Below, one piece after another: positions 33,902 through 42,774 of a stretch of DNA of 64,000 nt (positions are counted from its first letter, which is position 1; each line of letters starts with the position of its first letter). Below the pieces are notes generated by a model. The model did not search any database. It was not told the DNA's origin and saw only the letters and a program-made list of their open reading frames with translations. The DNA comes from Amphibacillus xylanus NBRC 15112. GTDB taxonomy: Bacteria; Bacillota; Bacilli; Bacillales; Amphibacillaceae. The position numbers and the translations under genes were made by a program. The stretch is taken from contig NC_018704.1 of assembly GCF_000307165.1 (NCBI RefSeq), positions 744,001 through 808,000 of the forward strand, given 5' to 3'.

Positions 33902-34500
33902 TTAAAGTTAGCAACTTAACTTTTCAATATTCTGGTGATGACAGATTGATATTTGATCAGGCCTCACTCACATTGGAAGCAGGATTATGGCTACTTGAAG
34001 GTGAGAATGGTTCTGGTAAAACAACATTATTAAAATTACTCGCTTCAAATGCTGAGGACAGAAAAAAGTTGGGTTCAATTGCTGATGAGAGTGTAATAGA
34101 CGTTAGTGAAGAAGTTGTTTTGTTAGATAATCAGTTAGCTATACCAGGGCACCTTGATGAAGCAAGTTTTGTTAATTATTTATTATCAATTAATGATGTC
34201 ACACTAAAACAACCATATCAACCAAAATATGAAAAGAAGCCACTATATGAGTATTCGACCGGCGAACAAAAAATGGTGATCTTTCAGCTTCTATCCTATT
34301 TAAAGCCTGACGTACTTTTACTGGATGAATATATTTCTAATTTAGATGAAGAACACATACCAGAAGCAATTGCTTATCTTGAAAGTATGGCTAATAAAGG
34401 CTGTCTAATTCTCTGTTCAAGCAATGAATTAGATATTAGAGGACGATTCAGCCACAAGATAAAAATAGTTGACCGGAAACTAGAGAAAAATGTCGAGTAA
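33898..34500 (+). CDS. small ABC ATPase with altered signature and H-loop
   Basis: A 200-residue ATPase: Walker A GENGSGKTT (residues 35-43), Walker B VLLLDEYISNLDE. The signature is YSTGEQK rather than LSGGQ, and the H-loop position reads LCSSNELD with no histidine, so catalysis may be weak or may depend on the partner. GGAGAG precedes the ATG. It overlaps genes on both sides (33901, 34490), forming a three-gene unit with two membrane proteins. Confidence 0.8.
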   Translation: MIKVSNLTFQYSGDDRLIFDQASLTLEAGLWLLEGENGSGKTTLLKLLASNAEDRKKLGSIADESVIDVSEEVVLLDNQLAIPGHLDEASFVNYLLSINDVTLKQPYQPKYEKKPLYEYSTGEQKMVIFQLLSYLKPDVLLLDEYISNLDEEHIPEAIAYLESMANKGCLILCSSNELDIRGRFSHKIKIVDRKLEKNVE

Positions 34501-34960
34501 AGTTGTTTCACGGTATTCGAAGCAAGAAACTTTATTTAATATTGGGTTAAGTTTAGCCCTAATCTTTTTCTCTTTTAATCGTCAATCGATTTACTTTGTA
34601 GGTGCAATCGCAATCATCTATTTGAACATCATCATTTTTGTGAATTCGATTTGGATTCAAGAAAATATTGAAAAGACAATCATCATGACATTAAATTTAC
34701 GCAACAAAATCATTAAACCGAAAATTTTTCTGTGGGGATTTTTGATGTACTGTCCGACTTTTTTCACCTTTAGTGTGGTTTTCTCTATGCAGTCATTATT
34801 TCTTATTAATATTGTGATATTAGTTGCCTATCAATTAACGGATTTTGTACTACTCTATCTAAATAAAAAAAGTATGGTTTATTTTCTTACGTTTACAATT
34901 GCATTTATCTTAAATGTCGTCAGTTTTTTAAGTTATTTAGCAAATGTTTTTGGCAAATAG
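34490..34960 (+). CDS. membrane protein of the small ABC system
   Basis: A 156-residue protein with about five spans, beginning MSSKVVSRYSKQETLFNIGL; its ATG lies inside the end of the ATPase gene. No family was recognised. Overlap and position suggest a further membrane component of the ABC system encoded just upstream. Confidence 0.6.
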   Translation: MSSKVVSRYSKQETLFNIGLSLALIFFSFNRQSIYFVGAIAIIYLNIIIFVNSIWIQENIEKTIIMTLNLRNKIIKPKIFLWGFLMYCPTFFTFSVVFSMQSLFLINIVILVAYQLTDFVLLYLNKKSMVYFLTFTIAFILNVVSFLSYLANVFGK

Positions 34961-34975
34961 AGAGAAGGTTGTCTA

Positions 34976-35542
34976 GTGAAAAGGAGAATCGATTGGTCGA
35001 TCATCTTTGTGATTATCATGGTACTCGCTTTTGTTGTTTCCAAAACAGATTGGTTCGATTATGATCTACAGTCAATCGCTGGTTTTATTGGCGGACAAGA
35101 AATCAGTGTTAGCAGTCTGTGGAAGTCAATCACGACACAGTGGTTACACGACAGTGTTTATCATTTATTAGTCAATGTGATCGTCCTACTGTATTTAAGT
35201 CATGAATTGCAAAAATATAATTCTACTAGGAAAATTTTTCTGATCTACATAAGTGGAATGATTTTTGTTGCTCTGGTACTGTTTGTATTTGCAAAGGAAG
35301 AGATCTTGTACTTAGGAAGTAGTGGTGCAATTGCAGCTCTTTTAGGTTCACAGATGATTCATTTGTATTTAAGTGATGACAAACGACATAAAGCAAATGC
35401 GATCGAAGTTAGCTTGCTTTTTTTAGGCTTAACGATTGTGATTCCCCATATTTCTATACTCATGCATTTAGCTGGATTTATCGTAGGGCTTGTTTTTGAG
35501 TTAATATGTTCACGAAAAAGATCAGTTACATTTGAACAATGA
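34976..35542 (+). CDS. rhomboid-family intramembrane serine protease
   Basis: A 188-residue protein with six spans and all rhomboid marks: HxxxN in span 2 (His63, Asn67), GSSG with the likely nucleophile Ser116, and HLAG with His164, the second member of the catalytic pair. A GTG start follows GAGAAGG. It is shorter than GlpG-type enzymes and lacks a cytosolic domain. It lies 15 bases after the ABC membrane protein, so it is probably in the same operon. It may cleave a membrane substrate, act on the exported peptide or take part in immunity; the sequence does not say which. Confidence 0.8.
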   Translation: MKRRIDWSIIFVIIMVLAFVVSKTDWFDYDLQSIAGFIGGQEISVSSLWKSITTQWLHDSVYHLLVNVIVLLYLSHELQKYNSTRKIFLIYISGMIFVALVLFVFAKEEILYLGSSGAIAALLGSQMIHLYLSDDKRHKANAIEVSLLFLGLTIVIPHISILMHLAGFIVGLVFELICSRKRSVTFEQ

Positions 35543-36052
35543 AATATAAAGCCTAGTTATCTAGAAATATATTAACAACGTCTTTATAAAAATAATCTAG
35601 ATGGATTTTTAGTGTGATCTTTATATTTGCTTTTATGTATGATGGATTTCACACAAATCCCTTTTAAGAAACCCTTAGATATTCCAGTTGCAATTATACA
35701 AATGTGGATAGTGTTTTTATTACTAATTTGTGGAATGGAAGAAAAATCATTTGATAAAAAAACTGTGTAGACGTCAATCGACATCTCATCCAGATTGTCT
35801 GTGAAGAATAAGGTAACTCATTATAACGGGACAGGTGAATTAAATGATCCACATTATTGACTGGATCATTTCTCAATCCAAAACCGCGCCAATTTTTGAT
35901 GGTTCCCCGCCATCTTTGGCGTTTGAATATGATGTATTTTGACATACAATCAATTTAAACAAACGTTATGAAAAAATGCATGAGGTTTGTTCTAATTTAG
36001 CTTTTTTAGAGTGATTGGCTTAAATAAAAGGTAATTTATCGGAGTGATAAAG
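35543..36052. other. intergenic region, possibly decayed
   Basis: About 510 bases. A short frame at 35642-35770 (MDFTQIPFKKPLDIPVAII and onward) looks like part of a membrane protein but has no ribosome binding site, and I cannot assign it. An imperfect hairpin, CGCCAA...GATGG and CCATC...TTGGCG, spans 35886-35922. The minus-strand open frames here have no support. Confidence 0.35.
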
Positions 36053-36244
36053 ATGAAGAAAGAAACATTTAGTAGACTTTCAAATCTATTTATTTTGTCA
36101 GAAATAATTATGATGGTTGTCATTATTTTTCCTTTCAATGAGCTGGTTCAATTTATTGCCTTGTCATTAAGCTTTGTAATCGTCATCAGCTATTTAATTT
36201 GTGCTTCTATCTATTTCTTTAAAAAGGATGAGATGCAATCATGA
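36053..36244 (+). CDS. small two-TM membrane protein
   Basis: A 63-residue protein starting MKKETFSRLSNLFILSE, with two spans. The ATG lies 8 bases after GGAG; the GTG 9 bases upstream overlaps that site. It overlaps the following gene by 4 bases (ATGA). Unrecognised; one of a run of very small membrane proteins between 36 and 46 kb. Confidence 0.55.
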   Translation: MKKETFSRLSNLFILSEIIMMVVIIFPFNELVQFIALSLSFVIVISYLICASIYFFKKDEMQS

Positions 36245-36453
36245 AAAAACAACACCTTAAGTTTTTTATCAGATATTCCATATTCTTATTCGTCTGTAAT
36301 TATGGCTCACAGACCCTGGTGGAAGAAGGGTTATTAACGAAAAACCTTACCTATATTCTAATATTATTTCCAATCTATTTAGTAGGGAGCTTGTTGATTG
36401 TAAAGAAGTCTTATTTTAATCAGAATGACACGGATCAAGGAAAAGAGGGATAA
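36241..36453 (+). CDS. small two-TM membrane protein
   Basis: A 70-residue protein, MKKQHLKFFIRYSIFLFVC and onward, with two spans and a polar C-terminus. Translationally coupled to the preceding gene by ATGA. Unrecognised. Confidence 0.55.
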   Translation: MKKQHLKFFIRYSIFLFVCNYGSQTLVEEGLLTKNLTYILILFPIYLVGSLLIVKKSYFNQNDTDQGKEG

Positions 36454-36456
36454 ACG

Positions 36457-36552
36457 GTGCTTAAAAGAGTCTATTTTAAAATGATGCTTGTAATTGGAAT
36501 GATTGTATTTTGTTTCAGTTATTTTCGCCACATGTTGAAAAAAGGATACTAA
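36457..36552 (+). CDS. 31-residue single-span membrane peptide
   Basis: A GTG start 7 bases after AGAGGG encodes MLKRVYFKMMLVIGMIVF and then CFSYFRHMLKKGY. It has basic ends and one hydrophobic core. The gene starts 3 bases after the previous stop, so it is probably the third member of the same mini-operon. Its 3' part is duplicated at 41300-41376, where the GTG start and first residues are lost. Confidence 0.5.
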   Translation: MLKRVYFKMMLVIGMIVFCFSYFRHMLKKGY

Positions 36553-37263
36553 ATGAGCAGACGAGTTTTGTTGTTATCTAGTTCCTAAATTAATTAATGT
36601 TAAAGTCGACTACTTTGTAGGGAGAAGTGCAGATTGATTCATGGTGGATACATAGTTATGTTAGCGACATTTAGTTATGTAGTGTTTTGGCTTGCTGTTG
36701 TCGTGCAGATAGTTAATGGCTGGATCTTAGTCACTGTTGGAGACCAATTTATTTATTTGAAAGGATTAAGAAAATTAGATGTATCCGAAAGCTTATTGCA
36801 AGAGGTTAAGCATACTTCGCTAGTTGCGCTAGTATCATATCTATTTCTCTGGTCTGTATATATTTGGAGTTATATTTATAATACGCCATTTTTAGATGCC
36901 AGTGATCGTACGATTTTTTTACAATCTAACTCAACGCTGCTGATCTTATTTTTTATCCTAACGGCATTTGAGTATAGAAATAGTAAAGAGATAATTGACA
37001 TCAATTTGTTTAAGCCAAAAGAATTTAAGCAAAAGCTACTTCGTTATAATTTAATCAGCCTTTCTCTAACCCTAGGCGCCTACATCATTATTAGCATAAT
37101 TCAATGAGCGAATGGCTCACTTTGTTCGAATATATGTCACTCATTTGAACATTAATTATCGTAGTCAGATTTTTCAGAAAAAGTTATTGATTTAGAATGG
37201 AAAAAGTCGTAATTTAAACCTAAGTAGGTAACTTTTGTGTTTGTAAATATTAACAATTTAATC
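36476..37263 (+). repeat. 0.79-kb direct repeat, copy 1
   Basis: Near-identical to 41300-42089. It contains the end of the 31-residue peptide gene, the four-span protein gene at 36634 and about 150 bases downstream. Both ends are abrupt, so it arose as a segment duplication about 4.8 kb apart. Confidence 0.9.
36634..37107 (+). CDS. four-span membrane protein, copy 1
   Basis: A 157-residue protein from a TTG start about 10 bases after GGGAG, or 148 residues from the ATG at 36661. It has four spans; loops include VGDQFIYLKGLRKLDVSES. It is 96-97 percent identical by eye to the protein at 41460. Unrecognised. Conservation of the frame in both copies suggests it is used. Confidence 0.6.
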   Translation: MIHGGYIVMLATFSYVVFWLAVVVQIVNGWILVTVGDQFIYLKGLRKLDVSESLLQEVKHTSLVALVSYLFLWSVYIWSYIYNTPFLDASDRTIFLQSNSTLLILFFILTAFEYRNSKEIIDINLFKPKEFKQKLLRYNLISLSLTLGAYIIISIIQ

Positions 37264-37405
37264 GAATTAATTCATACAATTAATTCAAAGGTAAGGTGCC
37301 TCATGATTAAAATGATCTATAAGGAAAGACAATTAACTAATCTAGTACTTTCTTGAATATTTATCCTTGCTATATCCTGTGACGTAAATAGTGGAGGGGA
37401 TGCAT

Positions 37406-37723
37406 ATGGTGAATAAGGTTTTTGCAAAAACAAATCGGCTGGTATACATGTTTATCATATTAATAATCATATCTGATCAAACAGGGAAAAGACTGATTAA
37501 CCACAGTGACACAAGCATTGCCGTCATAATAAGTTATATTGTTGTAATCGTGATTAACTTGTCAATTGCATTTTTAACTTGGTATATCTTTATCCCAGGA
37601 ATTCACAAACAAGCGAAGAAAGGTACATTGAATCTAAATCGATTTAATAAAGTTTTTATCTATACTTCGGCCTTATCTATCGTTGCAGTTGTGAATTATT
37701 TTATCGTGTTGATGGTTTATTGA
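37406..37723 (+). CDS. small three-TM membrane protein
   Basis: A 105-residue protein, MVNKVFAKTNRLVYMFIIL and onward, with three spans. GGAGGGG lies 6 bases before the chosen ATG; an in-frame GTG upstream overlaps that site. Unrecognised. Confidence 0.55.
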   Translation: MVNKVFAKTNRLVYMFIILIIISDQTGKRLINHSDTSIAVIISYIVVIVINLSIAFLTWYIFIPGIHKQAKKGTLNLNRFNKVFIYTSALSIVAVVNYFIVLMVY

Positions 37724-37764
37724 TGATTAACAAATGTTAATAATGATGGTATGGAGGGAAAACA

Positions 37765-37977
37765 TTGTTAAAAAGATATTTACTTTCAAACTACAAAATG
37801 TTGCTCAGTTCGTGCATTAAATTTCTGATTCTATTATTTATCGTTGCATTTATCTTTAGTAGATTTTCGAGTGATTCAGTTGGTTCAATCGCATTAATAA
37901 TTGGAACTACTGCACTTATTATTTTAATCACGACAGAAATTACTGACTACATAAAATCCAAACGTCAAAGTGAATAA
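37765..37977 (+). CDS. small two-TM membrane protein
   Basis: A 70-residue protein from a TTG start after GGAGGG; two spans (about 12-32 and 42-58) and a basic tail. Unrecognised. Confidence 0.55.
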   Translation: MLKRYLLSNYKMLLSSCIKFLILLFIVAFIFSRFSSDSVGSIALIIGTTALIILITTEITDYIKSKRQSE

Positions 37978-38101
37978 GTGTTTTTAGCATGATGCGGTAG
38001 TGAATGCATTTAATCGTATAACTTTTACTTCATTCTTTGCTCTTTATCTGCAATATTGCTCATTCATATTTAAATAAGAACTTAACAGGAGGGCATTAAA
38101 T

Positions 38102-38236
38102 ATGGAGAAAAACAACCAAAGTATTATATCAAACATAAAGAACAGACCATTGGGATTGATAGTTCTTGGAATTCTAACTGTTTTCTTGTTTCTGTTATCC
38201 GTGTCTGTTATTCTTTTTGCTTTGTTAGTGAATTGA
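38102..38236 (+). CDS. 44-residue single-span membrane peptide
   Basis: Begins MEKNNQSIISNIKNRPLGL after AGGAGGG. A polar head precedes one long hydrophobic span to the C-terminus. No Gly-Gly leader motif is present, so it is not an obvious export substrate. Unrecognised. Confidence 0.5.
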   Translation: MEKNNQSIISNIKNRPLGLIVLGILTVFLFLLSVSVILFALLVN

Positions 38237-38289
38237 GAAACAGGAAAGCCTTTTTCTTTTAGATCAATCTTTAACGAGGTGGAATCGAG

Positions 38290-38748
38290 ATGAAATTAAC
38301 GATCAGTGATGACTATCAGTATGAGATTCATGACGGTGTGCTAACTATTTTTACAGATGCTTTTTCCAGTTGGTCGAAAGGGTTGCTCTCTCTTGTGTTG
38401 GATACCGATCTGCGACCACCATTATTGATTGAAGTTTTTGATGTTGATGAAAATGATGATTTAAAAGTTAAGATCGATAAAAACTTGTCAGTTCAGATCA
38501 GTAGTCATCTTAACTACACGGTGGCAAAACGATCGGCTGAAATTAAAAACTGGCAACTGGCTTATCGATTGCTGATTCTATTTGCGATTGTTGTCTGCGT
38601 GCTCTTAACTCTTGTATCTGTGAGTGCAATTCAAGTTAGTGGCTATTATTCATTGCTGATATTATTACCTGTCTATTTGATTTTGTCAGGTGTTATTTAT
38701 CAGTATTTGAGATATAACCGATTGTTAAATTTGATTAAAACCGTTTGA
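38290..38748 (+). CDS. two-span membrane protein with soluble N-terminal domain
   Basis: A 152-residue protein: about 90 soluble residues of beta-rich character, then two spans (about 93-115 and 120-138). It shares layout and scattered residues with the 166-residue protein at 45607 (soluble N-domain, then FAIVV- and FPIFF-type spans), so the two are probably paralogues. AACGAGGTGG precedes the ATG. Unrecognised. Confidence 0.55.
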   Translation: MKLTISDDYQYEIHDGVLTIFTDAFSSWSKGLLSLVLDTDLRPPLLIEVFDVDENDDLKVKIDKNLSVQISSHLNYTVAKRSAEIKNWQLAYRLLILFAIVVCVLLTLVSVSAIQVSGYYSLLILLPVYLILSGVIYQYLRYNRLLNLIKTV

Positions 38749-38870
38749 GTGAAAAATTGAGATGAACAAACTTTAATATGACACATCTTCTAAAACCAAG
38801 ATCAAAATTAATTTTGATCAGCAAAAGAGCTCAACTACATTGAATAATAAAAAGGTGGCTTTCAGCTCAA

Positions 38871-39038
38871 ATGAAAAAACTTAATTTAACTCTAGCTATC
38901 ATTGGTTTCATTTTAAGCATCTTATCTATGTATATCTTACCCATACTTATGAATGATCTGTATAGCGGCATAGTTGGCTTTGTCGGGTTAGCGATGATTA
39001 TGCTTTCACTCTATTTAATGAACAAGGAAAAACGATAA
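38871..39038 (+). CDS. small two-TM membrane protein
   Basis: A 55-residue protein, MKKLNLTLAIIGFILSILS and onward, with two spans and a basic tail. AAAGGTGG lies about 13 bases upstream. Unrecognised. Confidence 0.5.
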   Translation: MKKLNLTLAIIGFILSILSMYILPILMNDLYSGIVGFVGLAMIMLSLYLMNKEKR

Positions 39039-39087
39039 GTATAGATTATATTAAAAACTCACAAAATATCGATCGGAGTAACTGCAG

Positions 39088-40587
39088 ATGATATCAAGAA
39101 TCCTAGCACTTGAACTTGGTAATGACAAAGGTTTGCATTCTTTTAAGAATTTAAAGAAATTATTTTACATGTATATTGTACCTAATTTTTCAGCAATTAT
39201 TTCGGCTGTTACTTTTGGTTTGCAAAGATTTTATGATCCAAAGAGGATGATTCTAGCTGTTTTAGGTATCAATCTTCTTGTCGTTGTCGGCGTCCAATTT
39301 TATGCTCAACGAAATGTGTTAAGCAAATTAGATACTGAGGCGTTATTAAAGTTTATTCCGGAGAAAACAGCGCAATTTATCAAAACTAGATTACTTTTCT
39401 TTGTGATCAAGTTTCAGCTTCCGATTTTTATATTCACGATTACTTTTCTTAGCTTCTTTATTGAAAGAGTTTATTTTGTATTACTTTTGTTTATTTTAAT
39501 TCTACTCCTTATTAATCTGCAGATTTCGGGGGCGATTTGGCTTCGATATTGGATGAATACATGGGGGCGGTTAACGCTACAAACCTGGCAAGTTATTTTG
39601 TTTGTTGGGTTTATCAGCTTTATAGCTTGGTTTTCATTTTCAGCGGCAGAACCAGTATTGGAAGCGTTAGAAAATAGTCTAATGAACAGAGAGGCTTATT
39701 CATTATATCAGATCGATCCATCACATATTTCAATCATCATATCGATTGTTGCCGTTATTTCAGTTGCTTCAAGTTTATTTATTAATCGGATCAATTTCAA
39801 AATCTTAATGCGTAATCGTGATTTAAGTTTTGAATTAAAGACGAGAAATTTAGAGCGGATTCTTGTAAGAATTTACGGGTATGGCTTATCAAAAATTCAA
39901 AAAATATTATTTGAAAAAGATATTAAACATTTGATCAGACATAGTAAGGTAACGTTGGTCATGCACGGCTTGATGCATCTAACTTATATCGGAATGATGA
40001 CTTTTTTCTTCCTTGACTTTTCTGAGATAAATCTTGAAATCTTTATGAGTCGGTTTTATTTTGTCTTTTTCCTTATCTTTATCATTTTTAATGGATTCAT
40101 ACTTATGCCAAACAAAGAATATACAGGCTTTAAAAGTGACTTTGATGTGGCTAAAAGCTATCACATTGACATTTCAAAATCACAATTAGTTCATGTTAAA
40201 ACGAGATTACTGCAAGCTATTGTTTTTCCTAAATTAACGATTATTTATGCTGGTTTTGTCATTACCCTTTTAATCTTGGGTGAATACACTGTATCTTTGG
40301 TTTATTTTATTAATTATTGGCAACTCTTAATTTTCGTCAAAGCATGGAGTCTTTGGATTGTGAAAAGTGCAAACCAGATGAACCATCCAAGTGAGTTGAT
40401 CTCATACATCAATTTTGGTCTTATTTTAGCTTTCTTTGTTCTGCTTGGTCAGGCACTTAGTCATCCGCTTGAGAGCTTGTTTATCTTCCAAGGTCTAGTC
40501 TTACTGATGTTAATTGTGCTCTACTGTTTCCATTTATTTATCAACAAAGATTTTAAAAAATTTAAATCGAACGAAGGGGTTGAGTAG
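39088..40587 (+). CDS. large ABC transporter membrane protein
   Basis: A 499-residue protein with about ten spans in two blocks and a cytoplasmic linker containing RNRDLSFELKTRNLERILV. It is followed by an ATPase gene with no gap. Overall plan resembles EcsB-like permeases, but I see no close match. A decayed second copy lies at 44005-45003. An immunity or export role for the nearby peptides is inferred. Confidence 0.75.
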   Translation: MISRILALELGNDKGLHSFKNLKKLFYMYIVPNFSAIISAVTFGLQRFYDPKRMILAVLGINLLVVVGVQFYAQRNVLSKLDTEALLKFIPEKTAQFIKTRLLFFVIKFQLPIFIFTITFLSFFIERVYFVLLLFILILLLINLQISGAIWLRYWMNTWGRLTLQTWQVILFVGFISFIAWFSFSAAEPVLEALENSLMNREAYSLYQIDPSHISIIISIVAVISVASSLFINRINFKILMRNRDLSFELKTRNLERILVRIYGYGLSKIQKILFEKDIKHLIRHSKVTLVMHGLMHLTYIGMMTFFFLDFSEINLEIFMSRFYFVFFLIFIIFNGFILMPNKEYTGFKSDFDVAKSYHIDISKSQLVHVKTRLLQAIVFPKLTIIYAGFVITLLILGEYTVSLVYFINYWQLLIFVKAWSLWIVKSANQMNHPSELISYINFGLILAFFVLLGQALSHPLESLFIFQGLVLLMLIVLYCFHLFINKDFKKFKSNEGVE

Positions 40588-41250
40588 ATGCTTGAAGTAA
40601 ATGAATTGTCCTTTGCTTATGATAATGAAAAAATTGTTCTTGATGAAGTGTCATTCAGGCTAGAAGCGGGTGTGATCTACTGTTTGTTAGGTGTGAATGG
40701 CGCTGGCAAAACAACGTTGTTTAATTGCTTAAGTGGCTTTTTGAAAAGTAATCTGACAATAGATCAGGAGTTGATTAAAGATAAATTGCTCTATATTCAG
40801 GATCAAATGCATTTTTACTTAAATCTAACTGGACTTGAATTTACTGAACTGATTTTTTCTTTGAAAGAAAAGCATTTTGATAGTGAACAGTTTGATCAGC
40901 TGCTTGATAGATTAAAGATGAGAGACTACAAAGAAGAGCGGATCGTGACTTATTCATTAGGAACAAAGCAGAAGCTCGTTTTGATTATCGGTCTATTATT
41001 GGATTATCAATACATCTTAATGGATGAACCGTTTGCTGCGATTGATTTTATTACTGCAGAAGTGATTACGGATGTGTTAAAAAGTGTGAAAGAAGCTGGT
41101 AAAACAATCGTCGTTTCCACGCACCAACTAGATATCGCTCAGGAACTCGCCGATGAAATTTTATTTTTAAACAACGGCCAAATTCATCAGATTGACAACC
41201 AATTTAGTACACCACATGAATTGAAAAATTACATTCGGGAGTATATTTAG
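40588..41250 (+). CDS. ABC transporter ATPase
   Basis: A 220-residue ATPase with Walker A GVNGAGKTT, signature YSLGTKQK, Walker B YILMDEPFAAID and H-loop STHQ. The ATG follows the permease stop directly, with GAACGAAGGGG in the permease end as binding site. Its last 76 residues survive in a second, decayed copy at 45019-45249. Confidence 0.9.
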   Translation: MLEVNELSFAYDNEKIVLDEVSFRLEAGVIYCLLGVNGAGKTTLFNCLSGFLKSNLTIDQELIKDKLLYIQDQMHFYLNLTGLEFTELIFSLKEKHFDSEQFDQLLDRLKMRDYKEERIVTYSLGTKQKLVLIIGLLLDYQYILMDEPFAAIDFITAEVITDVLKSVKEAGKTIVVSTHQLDIAQELADEILFLNNGQIHQIDNQFSTPHELKNYIREYI

Positions 41251-41299
41251 GTAAGTAAATGTCATAATTACTCTTTTTAAAAATTCAAAGATCTACAGA

Positions 41300-42089
41300 T
41301 TTAAAATGATGCTTGTAATTGGAATGATTGTATTTTGTTTCAGTTATTTTCGCCACATGTTGAAAAAAGGATACTAAATGAGCAGACGAGTTTTGTTGTT
41401 ATCTAGTTTCTAAATTAATTAATGTGAAAGTCGACTACTTTACACGGAGGAAGTGCAGATTGATTCATGGAGGATACATAGTTATGTTAGCGACATTTAG
41501 TTATGTGACGTTTTGGATTGCTGTTGTCGTGCAGATAGTTAATGGCTGGATCTTAGTCACTGTTGGAGACCAATTTATTTATTTGAAAGGATTAAGAAAA
41601 TTAGATGTATCTGAAAGCTTATTGCAAGAGATTAAGCATACTTCTCTAGTTGCGCTAGTATCATATCTATTTCTCTGGTCTGTATATATTTGGAGTTATA
41701 TTTATAATACACCATTTTTAGATGCCAGTGATCGGACGATTTTTTTACAATCTAACTCAACGATGCTGATCTTATTTTTTATCCTAACGGCATTTGAGTA
41801 TAGAAATAGTAAAGAGACAATTGACAGCAATTTGTTTAAGCCAAAAGAATTTAAGCAAAAGCTACTTCGTTATAATTTAATCAGCCTTTCTCTAACTCTA
41901 GGCGCCTACATCATTATTAGCATAATTCAATGAGCGACTGGCTCACTTTGTTCGAATATATGTTACTCATTTGAACATTAATTATCGTAGTCAGATTTTT
42001 CAGAAAAAGTTATTGATTTAGAATGGAAAAAGTCGTAATTTAAACCTAAGTAGGTAACTTTTGTGTTTGTAAATATTAACAATTTAATC
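41300..42089 (+). repeat. 0.79-kb direct repeat, copy 2
   Basis: Partner of 36476-37263. Its left end cuts the 31-residue peptide gene, leaving only the part from the internal methionines. The right end leads into a different small gene (42129). Confidence 0.9.
41460..41933 (+). CDS. four-span membrane protein, copy 2
   Basis: A 157-residue paralogue of the 36634 protein, with only a handful of substitutions. Here the TTG start has a better binding site (GGAGG). An alternative ATG 27 bases on also has GGAGG upstream. Unrecognised. Confidence 0.6.
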   Translation: MIHGGYIVMLATFSYVTFWIAVVVQIVNGWILVTVGDQFIYLKGLRKLDVSESLLQEIKHTSLVALVSYLFLWSVYIWSYIYNTPFLDASDRTIFLQSNSTMLILFFILTAFEYRNSKETIDSNLFKPKEFKQKLLRYNLISLSLTLGAYIIISIIQ

Positions 42090-42128
42090 AAGCTAATACA
42101 TATAGCTAAATTAAAAATGAGGTGGATC

Positions 42129-42335
42129 ATGAGTAAAAAGAGCAATAAACACAAGTTGGTTTTGTATTGCATGAATGCTTGCGTTTGTCTGGTTTATTTA
42201 GTAGGGATTTTTATTTTCCATCTGAAAGTTGATGGGTTCAACAGCATGGGTTATACATTTAGCATGATCGCAATTGTGGTTCTTAGCTTCATCATCTTAA
42301 TTAGGACTCCAGATGAAGAAAATGATGAGAATTAA
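42129..42335 (+). CDS. small two-TM membrane protein
   Basis: A 68-residue protein starting MSKKSNKHKLVLYCMNAC, after GAGGTGG. Two spans and an acidic tail (TPDEENDEN). Unrecognised. Confidence 0.5.
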   Translation: MSKKSNKHKLVLYCMNACVCLVYLVGIFIFHLKVDGFNSMGYTFSMIAIVVLSFIILIRTPDEENDEN

Positions 42336-42375
42336 AATATTAAAATGATCTATAAGGAAAGACGAGGTGATACAA

Positions 42376-42606
42376 GTGATCATTCGAGTGCTCACTTGGC
42401 TACTAGTCGCAGTTATTCTAGATTTTTTAGATAAACAATTTTTACAAGGCAAGGGCAAGGGGATCTGGATTCTATTGTTAAGCATTACACAGGGAGCAAT
42501 GTTATTCATACCTGAACAGATAAATCAACTAATTGAAGATGTATTAATTATTATTATGGCTTTTTCTACTACGTCATTACTAGCTAAAAAGGAAAGTACA
42601 CAATGA
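42376..42606 (+). CDS. small three-TM membrane protein
   Basis: A 76-residue protein from a GTG start 8 bases after GAGG. Hydrophobic with about two to three spans. Its end overlaps the frame of the decayed GG-peptide relative at 42602, an arrangement like the peptide and immunity gene overlap at 32586. Unrecognised. Confidence 0.5.
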   Translation: MIIRVLTWLLVAVILDFLDKQFLQGKGKGIWILLLSITQGAMLFIPEQINQLIEDVLIIIMAFSTTSLLAKKESTQ

Positions 42607-42759
42607 AATTAGAAAATTATTTGGTTCAACAGCAGTAAGGGTAGTAGGTATTGTATTAAATAGTGTTCTTGCATTAGTAGGGAGTTCATTAGGTCAGTTG
42701 GTAGCTAGAGGAATTGATCGTTTTGACTCTAGACCTAATAATGGGTATTTATTCGGGTA
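42602..42759 (+). pseudogene. decayed relative of the long GG peptide
   Basis: In this frame the DNA reads KLFGSTAVRVVGIVL, then NSVLALVGSSLGQLVARGID and RFDSRPNNGYLFG before a stop. It matches the C-terminal half of the 32231 peptide (a hydrophobic glycine-spaced segment, then DNKPNNGYL). There is no leader, start codon or ribosome binding site, so the N-terminal half has been lost. Confidence 0.7.
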
Positions 42760-42774
42760 GGGGGTATCTTGCAT

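Noticed and set aside
35694-35945. Minus-strand open frame of 83 codons
   Set aside because: No ribosome binding site, odd composition, and it spans a hairpin; I found no resemblance to any protein family.
37303-37356. Short frame starting MIKMIYKERQLT
   Set aside because: Only 17 codons; the same bases recur out of context at 42340, so it is shuffled repeat DNA and not a gene.
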